From: Bacteroidota bacterium
GTDB taxonomy: Bacteria; Bacteroidota; Bacteroidia; Chitinophagales; Chitinophagaceae
Direction of reading: 5' to 3'
Length of the DNA: 64,000 nt
Assembly: GCA_023437225.1 (NCBI GenBank)
Contig: JAEZGS010000025.1
Coordinates: 1 to 64,000 of the forward strand
Shown piece after piece: positions 8,442-15,966 of this stretch; position 1 is the stretch's first letter; every line of letters begins with the position of its first letter. A program made the translations under genes and the position numbers. The notes under the pieces are model-generated. The model made no database searches, had not been told where the DNA came from, and worked only from the letters and a program-made list of their open reading frames with translations.

Positions 8442-9377
8442 ATGAACATCCTCGAAGTAAACAATCTAAAAAAGTACTACGCAACGCAAAAAGCAGTTGA
8501 CGACGTCAGCTTTTCACTGCAGGCAGGCAGCATCTTTGGATTGCTGGGCCCCAATGGTGCGGGTAAGACGACGTTGATACGAATGATCACCGGAATTTTT
8601 TACCCTGATGAAGGACAGGTGCTTCTCAATGGCAAGCCCTTCGATCCTTTGAATGATGTATCACTTATCGGGTACATGCCCGAGGAGCGCGGACTTTATA
8701 AAAAGATGAAAATCGGTGAGCAGGCAGTTTATCTTGCTCAATTGAAAGGACTTTCCAAACAGGAAGCCGTTGAAAGGGTAAAAAACTGGTTTGTAAAGTT
8801 TGAGATGCAAAGCTGGTGGAATAAAAAAGTAGAAGATCTTAGTAAGGGAATGGGACAGAAACTCCAGTTTGTAACTACTGTCTTACACGAGCCGAAACTG
8901 ATCATTCTTGATGAACCTTTTAGTGGACTGGACCCAGTTAATTCAAACCTTATCAAGGAAGAGATCTATCAGCTTGCACGAAGGGGCGCATCCATCATTT
9001 TCAGTACACACAGGATGGAACAGGTAGAAGAAATTTGCGATCATATTATCCTGATGAATAATGGAAGAAAAATTCTCGATGGTACAGTAAGGCAGGTTAA
9101 GCAGGAATACAAAGAAAACCTATACACGCTTAGCTTCGAAGGTGCCGAACCCATTGAAACTCCAACTCCCGCTTTCGATGTTATTAAAGCCGACAAACAC
9201 CAGCACATTGTTCGGATAAGCGAAGGCTACAGAACTAATGACGTTCTCGAGCACTACCTTCAGCAAAGCACCGTCATCACTGGTTTCCACGAGATGCTGC
9301 CTTCGCTGAACGACATCTTCATTAAGCTGGTAGAAGGCACTCCATTAACACGCCAGTTTCAGAAAGTAACAGCCTAA
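8442..9377 (+). CDS. ABC exporter ATP-binding protein (NatA/DUF4162 type)
   Basis: The 311-residue ATPase drives the ABC-2 permease encoded 28 nt downstream. Walker A GPNGAGKTT (36-44), signature LSKGMGQ (133-139), Walker B LIILDEP (153-159) and the switch His in FSTHRMEQ are all present. The signature motif has K in place of the usual G, as in the NatA/YhaQ subgroup. The C-terminal 80 residues form the DUF4162-like domain of that group (YTLSFEGAEPIE and following). Related systems export sodium ions or antimicrobials; the substrate here is not known. Confidence 0.9.
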   Translation: MNILEVNNLKKYYATQKAVDDVSFSLQAGSIFGLLGPNGAGKTTLIRMITGIFYPDEGQVLLNGKPFDPLNDVSLIGYMPEERGLYKKMKIGEQAVYLAQLKGLSKQEAVERVKNWFVKFEMQSWWNKKVEDLSKGMGQKLQFVTTVLHEPKLIILDEPFSGLDPVNSNLIKEEIYQLARRGASIIFSTHRMEQVEEICDHIILMNNGRKILDGTVRQVKQEYKENLYTLSFEGAEPIETPTPAFDVIKADKHQHIVRISEGYRTNDVLEHYLQQSTVITGFHEMLPSLNDIFIKLVEGTPLTRQFQKVTA

Positions 9378-9405
9378 ACTTTATTAACTGCTTAAACAAC
9401 TTTCC

Positions 9406-10731
9406 ATGAACAAAACATGGTTGATCATAAAGAGAGAATATTTATCAAGAGTTCGAAATAAGACATTTTTAATTTCTACATTCCTTACACCACTGTTATT
9501 TGTTGGTGTTATCGCAGCAGTTGTGCTCATCACTGTGAAAAATACCAAACAGGAGGTTGTTGCCGTAGTAGACGATGCGGGAATTTTCACCCAGGAAGTG
9601 GACAGCAATCGCGCCATCCGGTTTGTAAAAGATGCAACAGTTGATACAGCTAATTTTGATAAGAAGGGTTATACGGCGATACTGTATTCACCACACACAG
9701 GACCAAATCAAACTGCTAACTGGAAGGTATTCTCTAATAAGAATTTTGGGATCGTAGCCAGTGAGCAAGTTGATCGAAAGATCAGTGATCTCTATGAAAG
9801 CGATCTGTTGAAGCGATATGGTGTTGATGTAGTAAAGGTTGATTCAATAAGAAAGGCTGCAAGCGCAGTAACAACCGAAACGGCCATACTGGCAGAAGGT
9901 GCCCAATTGAAAAAAGGAAACTCTGGTGTAGCATATGGGGTGGGTTATGCTTCTGGCTTCATTATTTATATCACGTTGTTGATATATGGAACAATGGTGT
10001 TAAGAGGTGTGATGGAAGAAAAGACAAATCGTATCGCGGAAGTTGTGATCTCATCGGTAAAACCTTTTCAATTGATGATGGGTAAGATCCTGGGTATTGG
10101 GGCAGTTGGACTTACTCAATTCTTTCTATGGATCATCCTGATTGCACTTTTTTCAACGACACTTGGTTTATTCCTGCCAGGAGATATGGCATCACAGATG
10201 GCCGGAGCGCAACAGCAAATGCCCGGTTCAAACCCTCAAACCAGTGAAGCCATCAACATGATGGTGATGGCGAAAAGTGAATTGTCGTCGGTCAACTGGC
10301 CGCTGATCATCTTCTGTTTTGTTTTCTATTTCCTCTTTGGCTACCTCTTTTACGCAGCGCTGTTTGCAGCTGTTGGCAGTACAGTAAATGAAGATCCGCA
10401 GGATGCACAAAGTCTTATGTTTCCGATCACCATGCCTATCATTTTAGCAATAATCATCATGATGAATGCGATCATAAATCCAGAAGGCTCTCTTGCCGTT
10501 TGGAGCAGCATGATACCGTTCTTTTCCCCGATTGTGATGATGGCGCGTGTGCCATTTGGCGTGCCCGGTACAGTGCCCTGGTGGGAACTTGCCACAAGCA
10601 TGGCTATACTGGTTGCCGGTTTCCTTGGCACAACCTGGCTCAGCGCAAAGATCTACAGAACCGGCATTCTTATGTACGGTAAAAAAGCAACATGGAAAGA
10701 AATGTGGAAATGGGCGGTGGTGAGGAAGTGA
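9406..10731 (+). CDS. ABC-2 type exporter permease (NatB-like)
   Basis: The 441-residue membrane protein has one N-terminal transmembrane helix (about 22-44), a large extracytoplasmic domain (about 45-170), and a C-terminal five-helix block starting near VAYGVGYASGFIIYITLLIY with the conserved ABC-2 motif VLRGVMEEKTNRIAEVVISSV. This is the architecture of NatB/YhaP permeases paired with the preceding ATPase, and the two genes form an operon. A tandem GTAATCG-type heptamer array starts 4 nt after its stop codon, and no ordinary terminator is seen. Confidence 0.9.
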   Translation: MNKTWLIIKREYLSRVRNKTFLISTFLTPLLFVGVIAAVVLITVKNTKQEVVAVVDDAGIFTQEVDSNRAIRFVKDATVDTANFDKKGYTAILYSPHTGPNQTANWKVFSNKNFGIVASEQVDRKISDLYESDLLKRYGVDVVKVDSIRKAASAVTTETAILAEGAQLKKGNSGVAYGVGYASGFIIYITLLIYGTMVLRGVMEEKTNRIAEVVISSVKPFQLMMGKILGIGAVGLTQFFLWIILIALFSTTLGLFLPGDMASQMAGAQQQMPGSNPQTSEAINMMVMAKSELSSVNWPLIIFCFVFYFLFGYLFYAALFAAVGSTVNEDPQDAQSLMFPITMPIILAIIIMMNAIINPEGSLAVWSSMIPFFSPIVMMARVPFGVPGTVPWWELATSMAILVAGFLGTTWLSAKIYRTGILMYGKKATWKEMWKWAVVRK

Positions 10732-10735
10732 CAAA

Positions 10736-10807
10736 GTAATCGGTAGTTGGTAATCGGTAATCGGCGACAACCTGATTACCGATCACCGACTACTGACTAC
10801 CAACTAA
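10736..10807. repeat. inverted heptamer array, GTAATCG family (copy 1)
   Basis: Left arm 10736-10763 is four consecutive 7-mers: GTAATCG, GTAGTTG, GTAATCG, GTAATCG. After 9 nt, the right arm 10773-10807 is five 7-mers in the opposite sense: TGATTAC, CGATCAC, CGACTAC, TGACTAC, CAACTAA. The arms can pair into a long imperfect hairpin right behind the permease stop codon. The same 7-mer family recurs at 28636-28663. The resemblance to cyanobacterial STRR heptamer repeats is in structure only. Confidence 0.85.
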
Positions 10808-10842
10808 TCCGCCGCTTGTAACATTTCTATCCCTTCGCGCGT

Positions 10843-10870
10843 TTGATTTACGAATTCAATCGTACATTTA
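10843..10870 (+). promoter_or_regulatory. promoter of the coiled-coil protein gene
   Basis: TTG (10843-10845), 17-nt spacer, TACATTTA (10863-10870; seven of eight positions of TAnnTTTG). The predicted start falls inside the palindrome that follows directly. Confidence 0.6.
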
Positions 10871-10886
10871 TACGAATACATTCGTA
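10871..10886. promoter_or_regulatory. operator-like palindrome over the transcription start
   Basis: TACGAAT-AC-ATTCGTA is a perfect 7+7-bp palindrome abutting the -7 box, ideally placed for a dimeric repressor to block transcription. A half-site-like TTTACGAATT lies 22 nt upstream inside the spacer. The regulator is unknown; BlaI/MecI- or TetR-like proteins bind sites of this general form. Confidence 0.6.
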
Positions 10887-10905
10887 AACCATTCAAAATT
10901 CTTTT

Positions 10906-11817
10906 ATGAAAGGAAAACATTTTGCCCTCGCCGCTTCCATGGCTTTAGCCATCGGAGCAACAACATTGGTGTCATGGGTTGGCAATCCTGATACGGCGCT
11001 ACCTCACTTTGATCTGCTTCGCGATACGGTTCCTGCAAGCAAAAATTTGCGCGACTTCGACAAGGAGTTGAAGCAACTTGACGTCGCCGAAGAAGAACTT
11101 AGAAAATTCCAGCACCAGGATCTCGAAAAAATGCTTTCAGAAGCCAGGGAGCAGATTGAGAATATCGACTTTGAAAAAATACGACTGCAGGCCCTTGAAC
11201 AAATGAAGCAGGCTGAAGTGCATATGAAACAGGTTGACATTGCTAAAATCCAACGTGACGTTGAAGAGTCACTTAATAAGATTGATTTTGATTCCCTGGA
11301 AAAGGAGTTGTTGGAAAATCATGAAAATCTTTCGGACAAAGAAAAAAGGGAATTAAAAAAAGAATTGGAAGAAGCCAAAAAAGAAATAGCTCGCGCGAGG
11401 GAACAAATGAAGAAAGAATTGGAAGACGCGAAGAAGGAAATGAAAACATCGACGGCAGAGCAACGCAAGCAGATAGAAAAAGAACTGGAAGAAGCGCGTA
11501 AAGATATCGAGCGATCCAGGGAAGATCTGAAGAACCAGCGGGTAGATATACGCAAAGAAATGGAAGAAGCGCACAAGGGGCTGCAGCAGGCTCGCACAGA
11601 GATAAAAGGGTACCAGCAAATGGTCTACGAAATGGAATCAGAAGGTTTACTGGACACGAAAACAGATTATACGATAGAGTTTAAATCAGACAGGATAAAA
11701 GTGAACGGGAAAGCATTAAGCGATTCGCAAAACTCCAAATACAGCAAGTACTTCAAAGATGACAACATAGAGATTACGAAGAAAAACGGGAACATCAATA
11801 TCAGAAATGAAAACTGA
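10906..11817 (+). CDS. exported coiled-coil protein of unknown function
   Basis: I do not recognise a named family. The 303-residue protein starts with a hydrophobic signal/anchor segment (FALAASMALAIGATTLVSW, about 6-24). A very long Glu/Lys-rich helical region follows (about 45-235), with heptad-like stretches such as KKELEEAKKEIARAREQMKK and KEMKTSTAEQRKQIEKELEE. The short C-terminal domain (about 245-303) is non-helical, with alternating polar/apolar residues (YTIEFKSDRIKVNGKALSDS). The gene stands alone behind its own promoter and palindrome and ends at a perfect 12-bp hairpin. It may be a periplasmic stress-response or scaffold protein, but no direct evidence says so. Confidence 0.8.
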   Translation: MKGKHFALAASMALAIGATTLVSWVGNPDTALPHFDLLRDTVPASKNLRDFDKELKQLDVAEEELRKFQHQDLEKMLSEAREQIENIDFEKIRLQALEQMKQAEVHMKQVDIAKIQRDVEESLNKIDFDSLEKELLENHENLSDKEKRELKKELEEAKKEIARAREQMKKELEDAKKEMKTSTAEQRKQIEKELEEARKDIERSREDLKNQRVDIRKEMEEAHKGLQQARTEIKGYQQMVYEMESEGLLDTKTDYTIEFKSDRIKVNGKALSDSQNSKYSKYFKDDNIEITKKNGNINIRNEN

Positions 11818-11841
11818 TGAAGACTATAAGTATCTAATCGA

Positions 11842-11869
11842 AAACAGGGCCATGGATATGGCCCTGTTT
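11842..11869. terminator. bidirectional terminator between convergent genes
   Basis: Perfect 12-bp stem AAACAGGGCCAT / ATGGCCCTGTTT with a GGAT loop; A-rich on one side and T-rich on the other, serving genes ending at 11817 and 11899. Confidence 0.85.
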
Positions 11870-11898
11870 GTTTATCGCAACTGGTCTAAACTTTACAA

Positions 11899-12342
11899 TT
11901 ATCTGAATCCATCCATCATTCGTTGAAGAGGGTGGAATATTTCGTCTTCCTGTGATTCAGCAACATCTTCAAGGTTGAAATTAATGATCATCCCTTCTTT
12001 CAAAACCACGCCTTCCCGACGGTAGGTCTTATAACCCTTCTTTTCCAATACTATAGTTACCTTACTTGAACCATTCAATTTTGGGATTTTGAAATTACCC
12101 GCAGCATCAGTGGTGACTTCGTGGCGATTGCCCTGGGTCTTAATGAAAATTGTAACACCCTTAACCGGCTTCTTTGTAACTGCATCTGATACACTGCCCT
12201 GAACAACTGGTGGAGCAGATTTTCCATCTTTGCCAGTATTTGCTACGGCAATATGAGCGAGGGCTACAAAACCCAGGATCATCAAAAGGTTACGTGAGTG
12301 CATATGGGGCGATTTACTTGCTGAGGTTGAGAACTTTTTCAT
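11899..12342 (-). CDS. exported carboxypeptidase-regulatory-like (CarboxypepD_reg) domain protein
   Basis: The 147-residue protein has an N-terminal hydrophobic signal (NLLMILGFVALAHIAVANT, about 18-36) and one beta-sandwich domain (about 47-125). That domain has the pattern of the carboxypeptidase regulatory-like family: VVQGSVSDAVTKKPVKGVTI, VTTDAAGNFKIPKL and VLEKKGYKTYRREGV. In Bacteroidota this domain usually sits at the front of TonB-dependent receptors or secreted proteins; here it is free-standing. A perfect -7 box lies at 12393-12400, giving a leader of about 44 nt. Function unknown. Confidence 0.82.
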   Translation of the reverse strand: MKKFSTSASKSPHMHSRNLLMILGFVALAHIAVANTGKDGKSAPPVVQGSVSDAVTKKPVKGVTIFIKTQGNRHEVTTDAAGNFKIPKLNGSSKVTIVLEKKGYKTYRREGVVLKEGMIINFNLEDVAESQEDEIFHPLQRMMDGFR

Positions 12343-12392
12343 ACATCAAAACTCTTTGACACACTACTCTTCCAATATGATGCATGAACGAT

Positions 12393-12400
12393 CAAATGTA
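12393..12400 (-). promoter_or_regulatory. -7 box TACATTTG
   Basis: A perfect Bacteroidota -7 element on the minus strand upstream of the CarboxypepD_reg gene; no TTG is seen at the expected spacing. Confidence 0.45.
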
Positions 12401-12442
12401 AATGAAATTACTTAGACATTAAAAAAAACTATCATTTACTTA

Positions 12443-13441
12443 TCATGATTCTCCAAGGTCAATTTCGGTATTGTCTCCAATGTTCAAACTGCGACTTTCT
12501 CCCTTTACATCGGTATCGCTGCCAATGAGTGAATTGGTAAGCACAATGTCAAAGAGGTCCGCAAAAGATCCAATGATAGATTCCTTTATGATTGAATAGT
12601 TGATATTTGTTTTTTCTCCAATGGTCACATTGGGGCCAATTATCGAATTGCGTATGTCGCAGCCTGGAGCAATGCTTACGGGCGGAACAATGATGGTATT
12701 TTCAAAACTATGCTCGTCTGAAATCGTACCACCGAACTTTTTTAGCAGAGTGGCATTAGACTCCAGCAACGTTTCCTTCTTCCCACAGTCGAACCAGTTC
12801 TGTACTTTGAATGAGCGGAATTTTTCTCCATGCCGAATCATGCATTCGATCGCATCGGTTATGCTAAACTCACCCCTGCTCCTTACATGATTGCGAACAT
12901 TGTCTTCCAGACATTGAAACAGTTGTTGTGACTCGCGGATTTTATAAACACCAACAAGGGCCATATTCGATTTGGGTATTTGCGGCTTCTCAACAACCCT
13001 GGAAATGAATCCATCTTCACCGATCTCAGCAACTCCGAAGTCGCGCGGATCATCCACGCGTTTGATGCCAATAACAGAGTGTTCAGAATTGATGACCTCT
13101 GAAATGTTGTATTCACATATGGTATCGCCCAACACAATAAATACTTCGTCATCAGCAATGAGGTGGCGCGTCAATAAGATCGCATGTCCGATCCCCTGTC
13201 GCTCATTTTGATTTACAAAATGCGCCTGGAGATCAGGATATTTTTCATGAATATAGTCGCGGATCTTATCACCCAGATATCCCACGATGAATATAAACTC
13301 ATTTATGCCCGCATCGCGCAGCTGATCAACTATAATACTTAAGATTGTTTTCCCTGCTAAGGGAATGAGAGCCTTGGGTTGTGTATATGTATGAGGGCGC
13401 AACTTTGTACCTGCACCAGCCACGGGAATAATTGCTTTCAT
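12443..13441 (-). CDS. sugar-phosphate nucleotidyltransferase with left-handed beta-helix tail
   Basis: The 332-residue enzyme should transfer a nucleotidyl group from NTP to a sugar 1-phosphate for polysaccharide precursors. The N-terminal GT-A-like domain starts KAIIPVAGAGTKLRPHTYTQ, with the pyrophosphorylase loop (Lys in place of the usual Arg) and the sugar-binding lysine region QPKAL. NQNERQGIGHAILLTRH and VFIVLGDTICEYN give the NTP/metal site (Asp in GDT). From about residue 245 hexapeptide repeats (IIVPPVSIAPGCDIRNSIIG) form a left-handed beta-helix. The start at 13441 matches the family N-terminus; an extension to 13525 adds unrelated residues. dTDP-, UDP- or GDP-sugar specificity is unresolved. 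Confidence 0.88.
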   Translation of the reverse strand: MKAIIPVAGAGTKLRPHTYTQPKALIPLAGKTILSIIVDQLRDAGINEFIFIVGYLGDKIRDYIHEKYPDLQAHFVNQNERQGIGHAILLTRHLIADDEVFIVLGDTICEYNISEVINSEHSVIGIKRVDDPRDFGVAEIGEDGFISRVVEKPQIPKSNMALVGVYKIRESQQLFQCLEDNVRNHVRSRGEFSITDAIECMIRHGEKFRSFKVQNWFDCGKKETLLESNATLLKKFGGTISDEHSFENTIIVPPVSIAPGCDIRNSIIGPNVTIGEKTNINYSIIKESIIGSFADLFDIVLTNSLIGSDTDVKGESRSLNIGDNTEIDLGES

Positions 13442-13594
13442 CTTGTTGTGTTTGACACGAATGGGTACTATCGTCTGTAGGACCGTTTGCGAAATTAAGT
13501 CAGTACGAAGAAAATTCACTGGCAAACACTGAAAGTAGGCAATTTTGCTTAATTATTAATTCAGCAAAAAATAGCAGGTTCTAACGCTGATGAC

Positions 13595-13602
13595 TATTTT
13601 TG
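13595..13602 (+). promoter_or_regulatory. -7 box TATTTTTG of glyA
   Basis: A perfect -7 element ends 18 nt before the glyA ATG, predicting a leader of roughly 12 nt. No TTG at the normal distance. Confidence 0.5.
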
Positions 13603-13620
13603 CCGCAAAATTCACAATTA

Positions 13621-14901
13621 ATGCAAAGAGATAACCTTGTATTTGAAATCATTCATAAGGAGTTGGAACGTCAGCGCAGGGGAATAGAACTTATCGCTTC
13701 TGAAAACTTCACATCTCTGCAGGTAATGCAGGCCATGGGCAGTGTAATGACGAACAAATATGCAGAAGGTTATCCGGGCAGACGATACTATGGTGGTTGT
13801 GAAATCGTTGATCAAACAGAACAACTGGCTATCGATCGTATCAAAGAAGTTTTCAATTGCGAATATGCAAACGTTCAACCACACTCAGGTGCGCAGGCCA
13901 ATGCAGCAGTGATGCTTGCCATACTGCAGCCCGGAGATAAGATTCTCGGTCTGGATCTTTCTATGGGGGGCCATCTAACCCACGGTTCTGCCGTGAACTT
14001 CTCTGGAAAACTATATCATCCCACATTCTATGGTGTAAAGAGAGAAGATGGTCGTGTTGACTATGAAATGCTCGAACAAAAAGCACGCGAAGAGAAACCA
14101 AAACTGATCATATGTGGAGCTTCAGCGTATAGTCGCGATTGGGATTATGCGCGCATCCGCAAAGTAGCTGACGAAATCGGCGCATTTGTAATGTGTGACA
14201 TGGCACATCCGGCTGGACTTATTGCAAAAGGGCTGCTTAACTCTCCATTTGAACATTGTCATTTTGTTACTTCCACAACACATAAAACATTGCGTGGTCC
14301 TCGTGGCGGTGTTATCCTCATGCATAAGGATTTCGAAAACAATCTGGGTTTGAAAGATACAAAGGGTAACGTCCGTATGATGAGTAATCTCATTGACATG
14401 GCTGTATTTCCTGGTACTCAGGGTGGTCCATTGGAGCATGTGATAGCCGCAAAGGCCGTAGCGTTTGGCGAACTGCAGTCAGAAGAATTTACAGTTTACG
14501 CGAAACAGATAGTTTCCAACGCACAGGCAATGGCACAATCTTTCCTTCAACGTGGTTATGATATCGTATCTGCCGGCACCGACAATCACCTGTTGCTGAT
14601 CGACCTCCGTAACAAAAATATCAGCGGCAAGAAAGCAGAGCAGGTGCTGGGTAAAGCAGATATCACTTTGAATAAGAATATGGTACCTTTTGATGATAAA
14701 TCAGCGTTTGTCACCAGTGGCATTCGTGTTGGAGTACCTGCTATCACTACTCGTGGAATGCGCGAAGAGCATATGGAAGCAGTAGTAAACATGATCGATC
14801 GAGCATTAATGAATGCCGATGCGGAAGCGGAACTGGAGAAGATCGCTAAAGAAGTTAACGCGTTTATGGAACAGTTTCCATTGTATCCGGAATTAGGATA
14901 A
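13621..14901 (+). CDS. glyA: serine hydroxymethyltransferase
   Basis: This 426-residue PLP enzyme converts serine plus tetrahydrofolate to glycine and 5,10-methylene-THF, supplying one-carbon units for purine and thymidylate synthesis. Family signatures are IELIASENFTS (about 22-32), NKYAEGYPGRRYYGGCE (46-61), the substrate region VQPHSGAQANAAV, and the PLP lysine in STTHKTLRGPRGG (about K222). An in-frame TTG at 13600 would lie inside the -7 box, so ATG 13621 is the start. It is a single gene, followed 40 nt later by a DUF4293 gene that may be co-transcribed. Confidence 0.97.
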   Translation: MQRDNLVFEIIHKELERQRRGIELIASENFTSLQVMQAMGSVMTNKYAEGYPGRRYYGGCEIVDQTEQLAIDRIKEVFNCEYANVQPHSGAQANAAVMLAILQPGDKILGLDLSMGGHLTHGSAVNFSGKLYHPTFYGVKREDGRVDYEMLEQKAREEKPKLIICGASAYSRDWDYARIRKVADEIGAFVMCDMAHPAGLIAKGLLNSPFEHCHFVTSTTHKTLRGPRGGVILMHKDFENNLGLKDTKGNVRMMSNLIDMAVFPGTQGGPLEHVIAAKAVAFGELQSEEFTVYAKQIVSNAQAMAQSFLQRGYDIVSAGTDNHLLLIDLRNKNISGKKAEQVLGKADITLNKNMVPFDDKSAFVTSGIRVGVPAITTRGMREEHMEAVVNMIDRALMNADAEAELEKIAKEVNAFMEQFPLYPELG

Positions 14902-14941
14902 ACATCCATAACAATATTATACATTAACCTAACTTTTGCTC

Positions 14942-15367
14942 ATGATACAAAGAATACAATCGCTGTACCTGCTGATCGTTGCCATAGCAGCGTTCGCAAC
15001 TTACACACTCACACTTTATGTTGGAAAACTTGCTGACGGTACAGAGAGACGTTTCCTGTTAGCGGATGATTTCATTATGGTGATAGCTATTATCTTACTC
15101 GGTATTCTGGCGATCGCATGCATTTTCTTATTCAAAAATCGCAATCTTCAATTCAAGCTGTCAGTGATTGGCGTCATAGCTTCACTGGCGTTCTTATTTC
15201 TCGAATATTTTAAAGTGGAGCAGTTCAAAAAAGATCTGAATGTTCTATCGGGACAATACCAGATCGGTGCGATAGTACCACTTCTAATGGTTGTATTCTT
15301 TTTCCTTGCCGCGCGTAATATTTATAAAGATGAAAAACTGGTAAAGAGCCTGAACAGACTGCGGTAA
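14942..15367 (+). CDS. DUF4293 family four-helix membrane protein
   Basis: The 141-residue inner-membrane protein begins MIQRIQSLYLL, a hallmark of the Bacteroidota-specific DUF4293 family. It has four predicted helices: about 7-28, 47-66, 75-92 and 111-128. The function of the family is unknown. ATG 14942 is chosen over an upstream in-frame TTG at 14936. A GAAATGG heptamer array follows 3 nt after the stop codon. Confidence 0.82.
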   Translation: MIQRIQSLYLLIVAIAAFATYTLTLYVGKLADGTERRFLLADDFIMVIAIILLGILAIACIFLFKNRNLQFKLSVIGVIASLAFLFLEYFKVEQFKKDLNVLSGQYQIGAIVPLLMVVFFFLAARNIYKDEKLVKSLNRLR

Positions 15368-15370
15368 GAA

Positions 15371-15405
15371 GAAATGGAAAATGGAAAATGGGAAATGGGA
15401 AATGG
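15371..15405 (+). repeat. heptamer array, GAAATGG family
   Basis: Five consecutive 7-mers: GAAATGG, AAAATGG, AAAATGG, GAAATGG, GAAATGG. It fills the gap between the stop codons of the convergent genes ending at 15367 and 15411; no hairpin terminator is present. Confidence 0.85.
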
Positions 15406-15410
15406 GCAGC

Positions 15411-15902
15411 TTACTTTCCTAATTCATATTCATAACTCTTGATATAACGGCCATCCTGCAGCTTATTGCGGATGGTCTTTATTTTTATATCGAACTTCCC
15501 ATTGGTGAATACCACATGTTCTTCGGAACCTAACTGGACCTTATGCTTTGTTGTGAACTGATTTTTCAGCAGGTAGGCATTCAGCTTTACGAATTCATCT
15601 TTATTGTAAGTTCTGTATCGGATCATGCGACCAGCATATTTATCCGAACTGGCCTCAATGAGTGTAAAAGATCTTACCCATGAAGGACCGTCATCTGATC
15701 TTTCGAGATGCGTATAATAATGCAACACTGCTCCGGTGTCTTGTTCCTTCTCAAGTAACAGGTAACCTTTTTGCTTAAGCAGCGTATCAATTTCAAACTG
15801 TTCCGCATTGAGCATTTGAATCAATTGTGGCACATCAAGCACCTGCGCCCTGGCCACACAAAGCATGAACAATCCAACGAAGAACAAAAAGAATGATTTC
15901 AA
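15411..15902 (-). CDS. exported protein of unknown function
   Basis: The 163-residue protein has a clear signal peptide (MKSFFLFFVGLFMLCVARAQ, cleavage near residue 20). The mature part is mixed alpha/beta with no domain I recognise; distinctive segments are MLNAEQFEIDTLLKQKGYLL and ERSDDGPSWVRSFTLIEASS. It lies 63 nt downstream of uvrA in the same direction, with the ATTCCGN heptamer array between them. Probably a lineage-specific periplasmic protein. Confidence 0.75.
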   Translation of the reverse strand: MKSFFLFFVGLFMLCVARAQVLDVPQLIQMLNAEQFEIDTLLKQKGYLLLEKEQDTGAVLHYYTHLERSDDGPSWVRSFTLIEASSDKYAGRMIRYRTYNKDEFVKLNAYLLKNQFTTKHKVQLGSEEHVVFTNGKFDIKIKTIRNKLQDGRYIKSYEYELGK

Positions 15903-15931
15903 TGATTTAAGTTGATCGAGTTTGCATAAAT

Positions 15932-15966
15932 ATTCCCAATTCCGAATTGTGTATTCCGCATTCCGT
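15932..15966. repeat. heptamer array, ATTCCGN family
   Basis: Five 7-mers: ATTCCCA, ATTCCGA, ATTGTGT, ATTCCGC, ATTCCGT. The last base of the array is the last base of the uvrA stop codon, so the array begins exactly where uvrA ends on the minus strand. Confidence 0.8.

Noticed and set aside
10736..10807. Possible CRISPR array at the heptamer repeats
   Set aside because: Units are 7 nt with no spacers, far below CRISPR repeat length, and there are no cas genes.
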